64,000 nt of DNA from Clostridia bacterium (GCA_017549285.1 JAFYVE010000055.1:1-64000); one strand, 5' to 3'. Counted from the stretch's first letter, positions 44,890 through 55,281 are shown. Notes: a model not told the origin generated them from the letters alone. Program-made: numbers and translations.

Positions 44890-45304
44890 TGCTACACTTA
44901 ATTTCGATAAATTAAAATCAGAAAACACTTCATCAGACGGCTATCCCGTCTCTGCCCTTGCATTCTTAGGCGACGGTGTATGGGGCATTATGGTGCGTGA
45001 ATATCTGACTGTTTCTGCAAAATGCAAAGCAGACAAGCTTCACGAAAGAAATATTGAAATGGTAAATGCCACATATCAGGCAAATGCGATAAAGATGCTT
45101 CTGCCGATTCTCACCGAGGAAGAAAACACAATGTTCATAAGAGGCAGAAACACCCACACGGCTCACACTCCCAGAAACAAATCAAAGAGTGACTACCACG
45201 CCGCAACAGGACTTGAAGTGCTTTTCGGCTGGCTTTACATAAACGGCAACACAGACAGACTCAAAGAGTTGTTCCGCTTGGTAACAGAGGTGTATAATGG
45301 CTAA
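44879..45304 (+). CDS. mrnC: Mini-ribonuclease III
   Basis: About 141 residues: an RNase III catalytic domain without the double-stranded RNA-binding domain. ALAFLGDGVWGIMVREYL carries the catalytic Asp, and a later NKSKSDYHAATGLEVLFGWL carries the acidic partner Glu. It matures 23S rRNA in Firmicutes. Start: GGAG lies 7 nt before ATG 44879, inside the end of obg. An upstream TTG at 44873 is rejected. It overlaps the next gene by 8 bases. Confidence 0.94.
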   Translation: MCPDATLNFDKLKSENTSSDGYPVSALAFLGDGVWGIMVREYLTVSAKCKADKLHERNIEMVNATYQANAIKMLLPILTEEENTMFIRGRNTHTAHTPRNKSKSDYHAATGLEVLFGWLYINGNTDRLKELFRLVTEVYNG

Positions 45305-46169
45305 AAACAAAATAAATTACAAAGAAATTATTCTTGATATGCTCATCTGCACGGCAGGCGCTTTCATATATGCCGTGGGAGTCAACTGCTTTGTATCTCC
45401 TAATGAGCTTTCATCGGGCGGTGCAACAGGTCTTGCAATTATTGCGAACTATCTGTGGGACTTCCCCATAGGTACTTCAATGTTTGTAATAAACATACCT
45501 CTTTTCATTATTGCATTTTTCGTATTCGGATGGAATTTTATTGTAAAAACGCTGTTTTCCACGTTTATGACATCCGTCTGCATTGACCTTGGCGCAATGT
45601 TTCTTCCGCAGTATGAGGGTGACAAGCTTCTTGCAGCACTTTTCGGCGGTGCAATAATGGGAATAGGACTCGGAATTGTTTTCACAAGAGGTTCAACAAG
45701 CGGCGGTACGGATATTATGGGCAGACTGCTGAAAAAAGCACTTCCCCATATTTCAATGGGACGGCTTGTTATGATATGTGACCTTTTTGTTGTGCTTCTT
45801 GCAGGTGTCGTTTATAAAAATATTGAAAGCATACTCTATGCAACAATCGTTTTCATCGTTTCGAGTAAATCCATTGACCTTGTACTTTACGGCTCGGACA
45901 GCGGTAAAATGATGCTGATAATTTCAGACAATGCCGATGAAATCGCAAAAGCAATCACTACGGAAACTCCTCGTGGTGTTTCAATATTGCCATGTCAGGG
46001 GGCTTACACGGGAAAGGCAAAGCATATGCTTCTGTCAGTCGTAAGACCTCACGAAGTGGCTAAAATGCGTAAGATTGTAAGACGTTTTGATGAACACCCG
46101 TTTATAATTATTTCAGATGCCGCCGAAATTCTCGGTCTGGGCTTCAAACCGACAGATAATGACCTTTGA
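45297..46169 (+). CDS. YitT-family membrane protein
   Basis: 290 residues with five to six TM helices in the first about 190 residues (ILDMLICTAGAFIYAVGVNC; FTRGSTSGGTDIMGRLLKK) and a C-terminal DUF2179 domain (GSDSGKMMLIISDNADEIAK; FIIISDAAEILGLGFK). The family may be involved in transport, but no substrate is established. The start overlaps mrnC by 8 bases. The lepA gene follows by 15 bp. Confidence 0.92.
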   Translation: MAKNKINYKEIILDMLICTAGAFIYAVGVNCFVSPNELSSGGATGLAIIANYLWDFPIGTSMFVINIPLFIIAFFVFGWNFIVKTLFSTFMTSVCIDLGAMFLPQYEGDKLLAALFGGAIMGIGLGIVFTRGSTSGGTDIMGRLLKKALPHISMGRLVMICDLFVVLLAGVVYKNIESILYATIVFIVSSKSIDLVLYGSDSGKMMLIISDNADEIAKAITTETPRGVSILPCQGAYTGKAKHMLLSVVRPHEVAKMRKIVRRFDEHPFIIISDAAEILGLGFKPTDNDL

Positions 46170-46184
46170 TACAGGAGAAAATAT

Positions 46185-47993
46185 ATGACAGAAAAGAAAA
46201 AACACATAAGAAATTTCTCAATCATCGCACATATTGACCACGGCAAATCAACTCTTGCCGACCGTCTGCTTGAAGTGACTAACACAGTTGCAAAACGTGA
46301 TATGCAGCAGCAGATTCTTGACGATATGGACCTTGAAAGAGAAAGAGGAATCACAATCAAGGCTCACGCCGTTACTCTCGGCTACAATGAAGACGGTGAA
46401 GAATATGAGCTCAACCTTATCGACACTCCGGGCCACGTTGACTTCAACTACGAGGTTTCACGTTCACTTGCAGCCTGCGAAGGCGCTGTTCTTATCGTTG
46501 ACGCTACTCAGGGTATTGAGGCACAGACACTTGCCAATACATACTTAGCGCTTGACCACGACCTTGAGCTTGTTCCCGTTATCAACAAAATTGACCTTCC
46601 CGCTGCGGACCCCGAAAGAGTTGCCGCAGACATTGAAGAAGTAATCGGACTTGACAGCGAAGAAGCTCCGAGAGTTTCTGCAAAGACTGGCGAAAACGTT
46701 GAAGATGTATTAAAACAGATTGTAAAGCTCGTACCCTGTCCCGAAGGTGACGACAATGCACCCCTCAAAGCCCTTGTTTTCGACTCAATCTATGACAATT
46801 ATAAAGGTGTTATTGTCTATGTAAGAATCATGGACGGTACAATAAGACCCGGTGACACAATGCGTATGATGGCAACGGGTGCTCAGTTTACCGTTGTTGA
46901 AGTAGGTAAAATGGCGGCAACTTCACTCTCACCCAGAGATAAGCTCTCTGCAGGTGAGGTTGGCTACATCACAGCTTCAATCAAAACTGTCCGTGATGCA
47001 CGTGTGGGTGATACAATTACTCTTGCAAGCAATCCCGCAACAGAACCTCTTGCAGGTTACAAAAAGGTTAATCCTATGGTTTTCTGCGGTATTTATCCCG
47101 CTGACGGTGCTGACTATGAAGCTCTCAAGGAAGCTCTTGAAAAATTACAGCTCAACGATGCCGCACTCTCCTTTGAACCTGAAACTTCAGGTGCTTTAGG
47201 TTTCGGTTTCCGTTGCGGGTTCTTAGGTCTTCTTCACCTTGAAATTATTCAGGAAAGACTTGAAAGAGAATATAACCTCGACCTTGTTTCAACAGTACCC
47301 AGCGTTATTTACAAGATTCATATGCGTGGCGGTGAGGTGCTCGAAATCGACAACCCCACAAAGTATCCCGACCCTGCTGAAATTGATTTCAGTGAAGAGC
47401 CTATGACTGATGCCCATATCTACTCTCCCCCTGAATTTGTAGGTACAATCATGGACCTTTGTCAGGAAAGAAGAGGCTTCTATAAAGATATGAAGTATCT
47501 CTCAGCTGACCGTGTTGAACTCAGTTATGACCTGCCTCTTAACGAAATCATTTATGACTTCTTCGATGCTCTCAAATCAAGAACAAGAGGCTATGCATCA
47601 TTTGACTATGAACTCGCAGGCTATGCAAGAAGTAACCTTGTAAAACTCGATGTTCTTCTCAACGGTGACACTATTGATGCACTTTCATTCATTATCCATT
47701 CAGATAAAGCTTACGGCAGAGCAAGAAAAATTGCCGAAAAGCTCAAGGATAACATTCCGAAGCATCAGTTTGAAATTCCTGTTCAGATTGCAATAGGCGG
47801 TAAGGTTATCGCAAGAGAAACTGTCAAGGCTATGAGAAAAGACGTTCTTGCAAAGTGCTACGGCGGTGACATCACACGTAAGAAAAAGCTTCTTGAAAAA
47901 CAGAAAGAGGGTAAAAAGAGAATGCGTTCATTCGGTACTGTTGAAGTACCTCAGGAAGCATTTATGGCTATCCTCAAGCTTGATGAACAGTGA
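46185..47993 (+). CDS. lepA: Elongation factor 4 (LepA)
   Basis: 602 residues. The G domain carries AHIDHGKST (residues 15-23), [20 protein letters not shown] and NKIDLP. EF-G-like domains and the LepA-specific C-terminal domain follow ([40 protein letters not shown]). The protein is a ribosomal GTPase linked to initiation and back-translocation. GGAG lies before the ATG. It overlaps the start of hemW, its usual neighbour in Firmicutes. Confidence 0.97.
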   Translation: MTEKKKHIRNFSIIAHIDHGKSTLADRLLEVTNTVAKRDMQQQILDDMDLERERGITIKAHAVTLGYNEDGEEYELNLIDTPGHVDFNYEVSRSLAACEGAVLIVDATQGIEAQTLANTYLALDHDLELVPVINKIDLPAADPERVAADIEEVIGLDSEEAPRVSAKTGENVEDVLKQIVKLVPCPEGDDNAPLKALVFDSIYDNYKGVIVYVRIMDGTIRPGDTMRMMATGAQFTVVEVGKMAATSLSPRDKLSAGEVGYITASIKTVRDARVGDTITLASNPATEPLAGYKKVNPMVFCGIYPADGADYEALKEALEKLQLNDAALSFEPETSGALGFGFRCGFLGLLHLEIIQERLEREYNLDLVSTVPSVIYKIHMRGGEVLEIDNPTKYPDPAEIDFSEEPMTDAHIYSPPEFVGTIMDLCQERRGFYKDMKYLSADRVELSYDLPLNEIIYDFFDALKSRTRGYASFDYELAGYARSNLVKLDVLLNGDTIDALSFIIHSDKAYGRARKIAEKLKDNIPKHQFEIPVQIAIGGKVIARETVKAMRKDVLAKCYGGDITRKKKLLEKQKEGKKRMRSFGTVEVPQEAFMAILKLDEQ

Positions 47994-49108
47994 TGAAAGG
48001 TTTATATATTCACATTCCTTTCTGCCGCAGCAAGTGTCCCTACTGCGACTTTTATTCCTGCCTTTCAAAAAATGCCGACATAGAAACCTATGTCGGTTCT
48101 GTTATTGACGAAATAAAAACGGGCAGAAGAACAAAGGAATTTACACAGAACTCAGAATTATGTTTTGACACAATATATTTTGGCGGAGGCACTCCCTCTG
48201 TTATCGGTGCAGACAATATAGGAAAAATCATAAACTGTGCAAAAGAACATTACAACATAACCGATGATGCCGAAATCACTGTGGAATGCAACCCCTCAAC
48301 AGTTGATGATGATTTTTTCAGAAAACTCTCCTTTTATGGCGTAAACAGAATTTCTCTCGGAATGCAGTCGGCTGTTGACAACGAAAGAAAGAAACTCGGC
48401 AGATTTTCTGACAGAAATCAGGTTTTGTCAGTAATTGAGAGTGCAAGAAAACAGGGCATTACAAATATTTCGCTTGATGTTATGCTCGGTATTCCCGAAC
48501 AGACGATGACAAGCCTTGACGAAACGATTGATTTTCTGATTGCAACTGATGTTCCTCATATAAGTGCATATATGCTCTCAATTGAAGAAGGAACGATTTT
48601 TCACAAACGGGCTGACAGTCTTAATTTACCCGATGAAGACACCGTATGCGATATGTATATGCATCTTTCGGAAAAACTCAGAAATTCAGGATTCATTCAT
48701 TACGAAATATCCAACTTTGCAAAAAAGGGATATGAAAGCCGTCACAATACAAAATACTGGAACTGTGAAGAATATCTCGGAATAGGTCCCTCATCACATT
48801 CGTTTGTTGACGGCAAAAGGTTCTTTTCCGAAAGAGATACAAATGCTTTCATCAACGGAGAAAAAGCCGTATACGACACCTCAGGCGGTGACAGAGATGA
48901 ATATATAATGCTTCGTCTTCGTCTTTCCGAAGGAATCATTTTTGAAGAATTCAAAAACCGTTTTGGCATAGACTTCCCTGCTGAAATAATAAAAAAAGCC
49001 CTTGATTTTGAAAAACAAGGACTTATGACAGTTTCAGTAACAGGTATTGCTTTGACAACTGACGGATTTTTAATTTCAAATTATATCATAAGTGAATTAA
49101 TAAATTAA
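47993..49108 (+). CDS. hemW: Radical SAM heme chaperone HemW
   Basis: About 371 residues. The radical-SAM cluster motif is CRSKCPYC (Cys11, Cys15, Cys18, the HemW type CxxxCxxC), followed by YFGGGTPS, GMQS and GIPEQT. The HemW C-terminal domain (GYESRHNTKYWNCEEYLGIG, then PSSHSF) follows. The family moves heme and was formerly annotated as oxygen-independent coproporphyrinogen oxidase. The ATG at 47993 overlaps the lepA stop (TGATG); a GTG one codon upstream is also possible. The usual third gene, hrcA, does not follow. Confidence 0.94.
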   Translation: MKGLYIHIPFCRSKCPYCDFYSCLSKNADIETYVGSVIDEIKTGRRTKEFTQNSELCFDTIYFGGGTPSVIGADNIGKIINCAKEHYNITDDAEITVECNPSTVDDDFFRKLSFYGVNRISLGMQSAVDNERKKLGRFSDRNQVLSVIESARKQGITNISLDVMLGIPEQTMTSLDETIDFLIATDVPHISAYMLSIEEGTIFHKRADSLNLPDEDTVCDMYMHLSEKLRNSGFIHYEISNFAKKGYESRHNTKYWNCEEYLGIGPSSHSFVDGKRFFSERDTNAFINGEKAVYDTSGGDRDEYIMLRLRLSEGIIFEEFKNRFGIDFPAEIIKKALDFEKQGLMTVSVTGIALTTDGFLISNYIISELIN

Positions 49109-49138
49109 GGAGACGGAAAATACCGCCTCCTTTTTTTG
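49107..49138. terminator. Bidirectional terminator between hemW and the GH2 gene
   Basis: A stem of eight pairs with one mismatch (49109-49116 with 49123-49130) is followed by a run of seven T residues. The flanking genes converge. Confidence 0.8.
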
Positions 49139-49139
49139 T

Positions 49140-50864
49140 TTAATCTTCAATCTTTGCTTTCTGCATATTACATTCACGGATTTTCTTTCGTGCTTCCTGA
49201 GAGAATTTATGCTCTCTTGCATAAGTCACAAGTCCGTTCTGCTCCTGCTCAACGTCTGTCAGCTGAGTATAGCACATGCCCATACAATCACTCTGCATAA
49301 TGGCTGTTGTATCTGAAATATAATGTGCAACAAAATCGTCTTCATTGCTTTCATTTACATAGCCCCACGCATTTTCACCGATATTGAATGAAATTCCGCC
49401 GTATTCAGAGCAGAAAATCGGAAGTCCTTCCATTTCTTCCGGAGTGAGAAGTTTTGCATTATCTTCCCTGTTTTTCTTACAAACAACTTCATACTCATAA
49501 GTGCCGTTCTTGTGGTTATGAACATGGGAAATAATCTCTTCTGCCGTGTGCGAATAGTCGTGATAGTCATCAATGTCCGTAAAATAGAGATAGCCGCCGC
49601 TGGCACCTATTACGGGACGGGTGGAATCGTATTCCTTAGTTGCATCATAAATGGCTTTCTGGGACACCACATCGCAGAAATGCTTGCCTTCCCACGTTTC
49701 ATTGAGAGGACACCAACCGATAATTGACGGGTGATTGTAATCCCTTACAAGTTCCTCTTTCCATTCGGGAAGGAAATTCAAAAGGCCTTCGGGATTTGCC
49801 TTACTGTCAAGAAGACAACCCCAGTTGGGATATTCACCCCATACAAGATAGCCTTTCACATCGGCATAGTAAAAATAATATTCTTCAAAAATCTTTTCGT
49901 GAGGACGTGCACCATTGAAACCGAGGTCAATTGCAATATCAATGTCCTTTTCAATATCCTCAATTGTGGGGAATGTGTAAATTCCGTCAGGATGGAAGCC
50001 CTGATCAAGAATCTGACGCAGGAAAACTGATTTTCCGTTAAGAAGGAATTTGCCATCTTTGAGTTCAATACTTCTGAAACCTGTGTATGTCTTTACAGAG
50101 TCAGACACTTCCCCGTTATTCTTTACTGTGAGAACAATGTCATAAATTTCGGGGGCAAGAACATCCCACAGTTTTATTTCACCATCAATAACGGCTGTCA
50201 TATTGAAATTTCCGTCTGCAGAAGTTTTGCACTCTGCAACTTTTTCGTTTTTATAATAAAGTTCAGCAATAACTTCACAAGCTTCTGCATTATTGAGTTT
50301 ACCCTCAAAAACAACTGATTTTATCTCGGGGATAGCTGTGATTTTTCTTTCAGTAATGTAAGTTTTACCCGTAAATTCAAGCCACACGGTCTGCCATATA
50401 CCCGTCGTTCTTGTGTAACTGCAACCGTAACTTTCAAATCTGTCGGATTGTTTACCCATAGGAATTGAAGGATGCTTTGTGTCGTCTTTTACAGCAACGA
50501 TAAGTTCATTTCTTCCCTCTGAGAGATATTCTGTTATATCAAAAGAGAATGAAATATAACCTCCCTTATGGTAACCTGCCTTTTTTCCGTTGACAAAGAG
50601 TGTGCATTCATAGTCAACTGCACCGAAATTGATGATAATGCTACCCTCAAGCTGTGGGGCTGTTATATCAACATATTTTCTGTACTGCAGGTCATACATA
50701 AAGTCTTTGTAACCGATGCCTGACAGCTCACTTTCGGGACAGAAAGGAACTTCGATAACTTTATCAAATTTATTTTCACTACCTATTTCAAAATCCCATT
50801 TACCATTGAGATTGAGCCAGTTTTCACGCACAAATGAAGGACGGGGATATTCACTTCTGTACAT
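49140..50864 (-). CDS. Glycoside hydrolase family 2 enzyme
   Basis: 574 residues, no signal peptide. A sugar-binding jelly roll (LNLNGKWDFEIG; FGAVDYECTLFVNGKKAGYH) precedes an Ig-like domain and a TIM barrel. The acid/base Glu389 is in CPLNETWEG, and the nucleophile Glu487 is in FCSEYGG. Length and fold fit beta-galactosidase, beta-glucuronidase or beta-mannosidase-like GH2 members; the substrate cannot be fixed here. It is compact, lacking the long C-terminal domains of E. coli LacZ. It has its own promoter (50893-50921) and is monocistronic. Confidence 0.93.
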   Translation of the reverse strand: MYRSEYPRPSFVRENWLNLNGKWDFEIGSENKFDKVIEVPFCPESELSGIGYKDFMYDLQYRKYVDITAPQLEGSIIINFGAVDYECTLFVNGKKAGYHKGGYISFSFDITEYLSEGRNELIVAVKDDTKHPSIPMGKQSDRFESYGCSYTRTTGIWQTVWLEFTGKTYITERKITAIPEIKSVVFEGKLNNAEACEVIAELYYKNEKVAECKTSADGNFNMTAVIDGEIKLWDVLAPEIYDIVLTVKNNGEVSDSVKTYTGFRSIELKDGKFLLNGKSVFLRQILDQGFHPDGIYTFPTIEDIEKDIDIAIDLGFNGARPHEKIFEEYYFYYADVKGYLVWGEYPNWGCLLDSKANPEGLLNFLPEWKEELVRDYNHPSIIGWCPLNETWEGKHFCDVVSQKAIYDATKEYDSTRPVIGASGGYLYFTDIDDYHDYSHTAEEIISHVHNHKNGTYEYEVVCKKNREDNAKLLTPEEMEGLPIFCSEYGGISFNIGENAWGYVNESNEDDFVAHYISDTTAIMQSDCMGMCYTQLTDVEQEQNGLVTYAREHKFSQEARKKIRECNMQKAKIED

Positions 50865-50892
50865 ATTATCACTCCTGAATCAAGTTTAAAAT

Positions 50893-50921
50893 ATTGTAGC
50901 ATAATTATTCCGATTATGCAA
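50893..50921 (-). promoter_or_regulatory. Promoter of the GH2 gene
   Basis: On the minus strand, TTGCAT (50916-50921) and TACAAT (50893-50898) are separated by 17 bp. Confidence 0.7.
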
Positions 50922-50923
50922 TA

Positions 50924-50951
50924 CAACAAATCCCCCGTTAATCGGGGGATT
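50924..50951 (-). terminator. Terminator of the three-gene oxidoreductase operon
   Basis: A 9-bp stem with a five-base loop (50929-50937 with 50943-50951) follows the last gene. The T-rich tail on the minus strand is short. Confidence 0.7.
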
Positions 50952-50957
50952 CTGATT

Positions 50958-52988
50958 TTATCTGAGTATTTTCAATGCACCTGTGGGACAAAGGTCTGCA
51001 CACATATTGCAGTCCTTACAGCCTGCAACTGTTTCAGGATTATCAAATTCAGGCTTAATGACAGTTCTGAAGCCTCTGCCTACAAGTCCTAAAATTCCCT
51101 TACCTGCATTTTCCTTACAGGTACGCACACAAAGGTTACAGAGAATACATTTGCCCTGATCTCTTTCGATTGTGACAAGTTTCTGTTCCTTGAAGCATTC
51201 GTGCTTTGCGCCTGCGAGTCTTTCGGGAAAAACGGGAGCATCATTCACGTAACGGATAAGCTTACAATCCTTGAAATCGTGACATCCGCACTCAAGACAA
51301 CGCTTTGCCTCTTCCCTCGCCTGCTCTTCAGAGAAACCGTTTATAACGGACTCAAAATTATTCTTTCTGTATTCGGGAGCTTTAACGGGCATAACAGCTC
51401 TTGCCTTTTTCTCACGGTCAGCGAGCATTTCTGCAGTTACATTTCTCTTTGAATAGTAAGGCTCGGGGAAATCCATAGGCATACCCAGAAGATATGCATT
51501 GATTGCCTTTGCCGCTGTGTTTGCTTCAGCGATTGCATCGATTGCGATTGAAGCACCTCTGTTTGTGGCATCACCTGCAGCAAAAACACCGTCAATGTTT
51601 GTCATACAGGTAACCTTATCAGCAAGGATTGTTCCTCTGTCTGTCGTTCCGATTGCTTCAAAACCTGCGGGAGCATACTTCTGACCGATTGCCGAAATAA
51701 CTGTATCAACAGCAATTGTCCTGAATTCGCCTTCAACGGGGACGGGCTTTCTTCTGCCTGATGCATCAGGTTCACCGAGTTCCATAATCTGAAGTCTGAC
51801 TTCCTTTACCTTGCCGTTTTCACCGACAATTTCATCGGGATTTGTAAGGAACAGGAACTGTACGCCTTCTTCAATTGCTTCTTCAATTTCTATATCTTCA
51901 GCAGGTGCTTCAGCACGTGTTCTTCTGTAAATTACATAAACATTCTCTGCACCGCATCTGACAGCTGTTCTGCAGGCATCCATCGCAGTATTACCGCCGC
52001 CTACGACAGCAACATTCTTGCCTATGTCGGGGATGTTTCCCATATTCACTTCACGGAGGAAATCAATACCGCTGACAACACCCTCAAGGTCTTCACCCTT
52101 GCAACCGACACTGCTTCCCTTCCACGCACCGACGGTCACAAGTACCGCATCGGCACCGTTTCTGATTTCATCAAATGAAATATCTTTGCCGATTTTTGTG
52201 TTATTTATCATTTTAACACCCAGGTCGGCAATCGCTTTTACTTCCTTACGGAGAACATTCTTTGGAAGTCTGTATTCGGGAATACCGTAACGGAGCATAC
52301 CGCCCATTTCGGGCATTGCATCGTAAATTGTAACATCGTGACCTGAAAGTCTAAGATAATATGCCGCATTAAGACCTGCGGGGCCGCCACCGATTACGGC
52401 AACCTTTTTACCTGTTGATTCTTCGCAGTCAGCCTTAAAAGGATTGTCCGATTCAAGGTCTCTGTCAGCCGCAAAAGCTTTAAGGAACGCAATTGAAAGA
52501 GGCTCTTCGACAAGTCTTCTTCTGCAGTTTGATTCGCACGGATGCGGACAGATTCTGCCGACTGATGCAGGGATTGAGATTTTTTCTTTGATGATTTTTA
52601 CCGCTTCGCTGTCATTTCCGAGAGCAATCTGTTTGAGATAACCCTGAATATCGGTATGAGCGGGACAGTTGAGTGAGCAAGGAGCAACACAGTCACCCTC
52701 GTGGTCACTCATAATAAGTTCAAGGGCAATTTTTCTTGCCTTTTTAACTCTGGGAGTTTCTGTTGAAAGCACCATTCCGTCATTTGCAACGGCTGAGCAG
52801 GCACGCATAAGTTTCGGCATACCCTCTGCCTCAATAAGACAAAGACCACAGGCACCGTACAGCTTAAGATTGGGACTGTAACAGAGATTGGGGATTTCAA
52901 CACCGTTTTTTGCGGCAATATTAAGGATTGTTTCGCCTTTGTTACCTGTCATTTCAATTCCGTTGACAGTAATTTTAATCTGTTCCAT
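50958..52988 (-). CDS. Flavoprotein with 2Fe-2S and 4Fe-4S domains, NfnB/GltD-like (StnB-like)
   Basis: 676 residues. An N-terminal 2Fe-2S ferredoxin domain has Cys36, 47, 50 and 64. A Cys-rich GltD-type linker follows (CVAPCSLNCPAH; CPHPCESNCRR). The FAD and NAD(P) domains carry VAVIGGGPAGLNAAYYL and VAVVGGGNTAMDACR. Two C-terminal 4Fe-4S motifs are CILCNLCVRTCKE and CKDCNMCADLCP. The fold is that of NfnB/glutamate-synthase small subunits. Together with the NuoF-like and NuoE-like genes it matches the Stn-type NADH:ferredoxin:NADP transhydrogenase layout. It starts 13 bp after the NuoF-like stop. Confidence 0.88.
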   Translation of the reverse strand: MEQIKITVNGIEMTGNKGETILNIAAKNGVEIPNLCYSPNLKLYGACGLCLIEAEGMPKLMRACSAVANDGMVLSTETPRVKKARKIALELIMSDHEGDCVAPCSLNCPAHTDIQGYLKQIALGNDSEAVKIIKEKISIPASVGRICPHPCESNCRRRLVEEPLSIAFLKAFAADRDLESDNPFKADCEESTGKKVAVIGGGPAGLNAAYYLRLSGHDVTIYDAMPEMGGMLRYGIPEYRLPKNVLRKEVKAIADLGVKMINNTKIGKDISFDEIRNGADAVLVTVGAWKGSSVGCKGEDLEGVVSGIDFLREVNMGNIPDIGKNVAVVGGGNTAMDACRTAVRCGAENVYVIYRRTRAEAPAEDIEIEEAIEEGVQFLFLTNPDEIVGENGKVKEVRLQIMELGEPDASGRRKPVPVEGEFRTIAVDTVISAIGQKYAPAGFEAIGTTDRGTILADKVTCMTNIDGVFAAGDATNRGASIAIDAIAEANTAAKAINAYLLGMPMDFPEPYYSKRNVTAEMLADREKKARAVMPVKAPEYRKNNFESVINGFSEEQAREEAKRCLECGCHDFKDCKLIRYVNDAPVFPERLAGAKHECFKEQKLVTIERDQGKCILCNLCVRTCKENAGKGILGLVGRGFRTVIKPEFDNPETVAGCKDCNMCADLCPTGALKILR

Positions 52989-53001
52989 TTATGCCGCCCC
53001 C

Positions 53002-54753
53002 TTATTCCACATTTATCGCACCGAAACGGCAGCTGTTTACACACTGACCGCAACGGATACATATATCACTATCAATAATATGTGCTTTCTTTACTTCACC
53101 GCTGATTGCCTTTGCGGGACACTTCTTTGCACAAAGAGTACATCCCTTACACTTTTCGGCAACAATTGAATATGTGAGCAGGTCAACACATTCCTTTGCA
53201 GGACATTTTTTATCCTTTATATGAGCTTCGTATTCATTTCTGAAATAACGGATTGTTGTAAGTACGGGGTTGGGAGCAGTCTGACCGAGACCGCAGAGTG
53301 CACCGTCCTTGACAGCTTCGCAAAGCTCTTCAAGAAGCTCGATATCGCCTTCTTTACCCTCGCCTTTTACAATTCGTGTAAGAATTTCCTGCATTCTTCT
53401 TGTACCTATACGGCAATGAACACATTTTCCGCATGATTCGAGGGCTGTGAAGTCGAGGAAGAATTTTGCCATACCGACCATACAGGTGCTTTCGTCCATA
53501 ACAACCATACCGCCTGAACCCATAATGGCACCCGTTGCACCGAGAGCCTTGTAGTCAATGACAGTATCAAGCAATTCCTTGGGAATACATCCGCCTGAGG
53601 GACCACCCATCTGGACTGCTTTGAATTCTTTGTCGTCACGGATTCCTCCGCCGATACCGTAAATGACATCACGGAGAGTCTTGCCCATAGGGATTTCAAC
53701 AAGACCGCCTTTACGTATTTTACCCGTAAGAGCAAAAACCTTTGTACCCTTGCTGTTTTCGGTACCCATAGCGGCAAAAGCTGCACCACCGTTGTTCATT
53801 ATCCAAGCAACGTTTGCGAAAGTTTCAACGTTATTTATGTTTGAAGGTTCATCCATATAGCCTTTCTGTGCAGGGAAAGGAGGCTTCAGACGGGGCATAC
53901 CCCTCTTGCCCTCAAGTGATTCGATAAGTGCTGTTTCTTCACCGCATACGAATGCACCGGCACCGGCTTTGATTCTCATATCACAGGAGAATGAAGTGCC
54001 GAGGATATTTTCACCGAGAAGATTTGCTTTTTTAGCCTGTTCAATGGCTATTTCAAGGTTTGTGATTGCAAGAGGATATTCGGCTCTTACATAAACAATC
54101 ATTTCTCTGGCACCGATGGCATAAGCACCTATAAGCATACCTTCAATAAGTGTGTGCGGGTCAGATTCGATAACGGCTCTGTCCATAAATGCACCGGGGT
54201 CACCCTCGTCTGCATTACAGATGAGGTATTTTACGTCGCTGACACTCTGTCTTGCTGCATTCCATTTGAACCACGTGGGGAAACCTGCACCGCCACGGCC
54301 TGCAAGACCCGAAATCTTTATTTCTTCAATAACTTCTTCGGGAGTCATTGTTTTAAGCACTTTTTCAAGAGCTTCATAGCCGTCTGATTCTCTGTAATCA
54401 TCAAGAGAAACGGGATCGATAAGACCGCAATGACGAAGAGCAATTCTTGTCTGTCTTGAAAGGAATTCTTCATCATCGGCAGAAATTGTTATGCTGTCAA
54501 CAAGTGAAAGGTCACCTGTTTTAGCGGCATTCACAATATTTTCAGCGTCATCAGCCTTTACTTTTACAAGACGGCGGAGAAGTGTTTCACCGTCATAAAG
54601 GTCTACGATAGGCTCAAGGAAACACATTCCTATACAACCTGTTGTTCCGAGAGTAAATGATTCGTTTTCTGTCATAAGGCTTTCGATTGCCTTATGCACT
54701 TTACCTGCACCTGCGGCAATACCACAGGAGCCTTCACCGATAACTATACGCAT
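53002..54753 (-). CDS. NuoF/HydB-like flavin-iron-sulfur subunit (StnA-like)
   Basis: 583 residues. An N-terminal thioredoxin-like segment has Cys10, Cys40 and Cys44. The NADH/FMN-binding NuoF core has GRGGAGFPT at 152-160 and EETALIESLEGKRGMPRLKP. A 4Fe-4S motif, ESCGKCVHCRIGT, follows. Two C-terminal ferredoxin clusters are CKGCTLCAKKCP and CIRCGQCVNSC. In bifurcating enzymes this subunit binds NADH and FMN. It overlaps the NuoE-like stop by one base. Confidence 0.92.
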   Translation of the reverse strand: MRIVIGEGSCGIAAGAGKVHKAIESLMTENESFTLGTTGCIGMCFLEPIVDLYDGETLLRRLVKVKADDAENIVNAAKTGDLSLVDSITISADDEEFLSRQTRIALRHCGLIDPVSLDDYRESDGYEALEKVLKTMTPEEVIEEIKISGLAGRGGAGFPTWFKWNAARQSVSDVKYLICNADEGDPGAFMDRAVIESDPHTLIEGMLIGAYAIGAREMIVYVRAEYPLAITNLEIAIEQAKKANLLGENILGTSFSCDMRIKAGAGAFVCGEETALIESLEGKRGMPRLKPPFPAQKGYMDEPSNINNVETFANVAWIMNNGGAAFAAMGTENSKGTKVFALTGKIRKGGLVEIPMGKTLRDVIYGIGGGIRDDKEFKAVQMGGPSGGCIPKELLDTVIDYKALGATGAIMGSGGMVVMDESTCMVGMAKFFLDFTALESCGKCVHCRIGTRRMQEILTRIVKGEGKEGDIELLEELCEAVKDGALCGLGQTAPNPVLTTIRYFRNEYEAHIKDKKCPAKECVDLLTYSIVAEKCKGCTLCAKKCPAKAISGEVKKAHIIDSDICIRCGQCVNSCRFGAINVE

Positions 54754-55250
54754 TATTTACCCTCCTCTTTCTGAATATTCTTAATAACTTCAACTGCTGA
54801 GTCGGGTGTGAGATTGCCGTATGCCTCACCGTTAATCATAATAACGGGAGCAAGTGAACAACATCCGAGACAAGCCACTTCTTCAAGTGTAAAAAGACCG
54901 TCTTGGGTTGTTTCACCGTTGCCGATTCCGAGATATTCCGAAATTGCATTCAGAACTCTTTCACTGCCGTTTACATGACAAGCAGTCCCCTGACATGACA
55001 TGATGAGATATTTACCTATAGGAGAAAGTCTGAACTGAGAATAAAAAGTTGAAACACCCATTACTTCTGCAGGTGTTACACCGACATTTTCTGCAATATG
55101 ATACATGACATCTTTGGGAAGATAACCATAGATGCTCTGAGCTTTCTGAAGTATTGTTATAAGATTTGAAGAAACTCCGCCGTACTCTTTGAGTACGCTT
55201 CCGAGCGGAGAAAGGTCACTTTTCGGACCCGTGCAGTTACACTGGCACAT
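54753..55250 (-). CDS. NuoE/HydC-like 2Fe-2S subunit (StnC-like)
   Basis: About 165 residues of the thioredoxin-like 2Fe-2S family. Helical N part (LITILQKAQSIYGYLPKDVM, then VTPAEVMGVSTFYSQFR) precedes cluster ligands in SCQGTACHVNGS and CLGCCSLAP. The ATG at 55250 has GAGGAGG upstream; an ATG at 55265 starts inside that site. It leads the three-gene operon from a consensus promoter at 55282-55310. No HydA-type hydrogenase subunit lies nearby. Confidence 0.92.
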   Translation of the reverse strand: MCQCNCTGPKSDLSPLGSVLKEYGGVSSNLITILQKAQSIYGYLPKDVMYHIAENVGVTPAEVMGVSTFYSQFRLSPIGKYLIMSCQGTACHVNGSERVLNAISEYLGIGNGETTQDGLFTLEEVACLGCCSLAPVIMINGEAYGNLTPDSAVEVIKNIQKEEGK

Positions 55251-55281
55251 ACAAATCCTCCTCATTGTTAATTAATTATTA

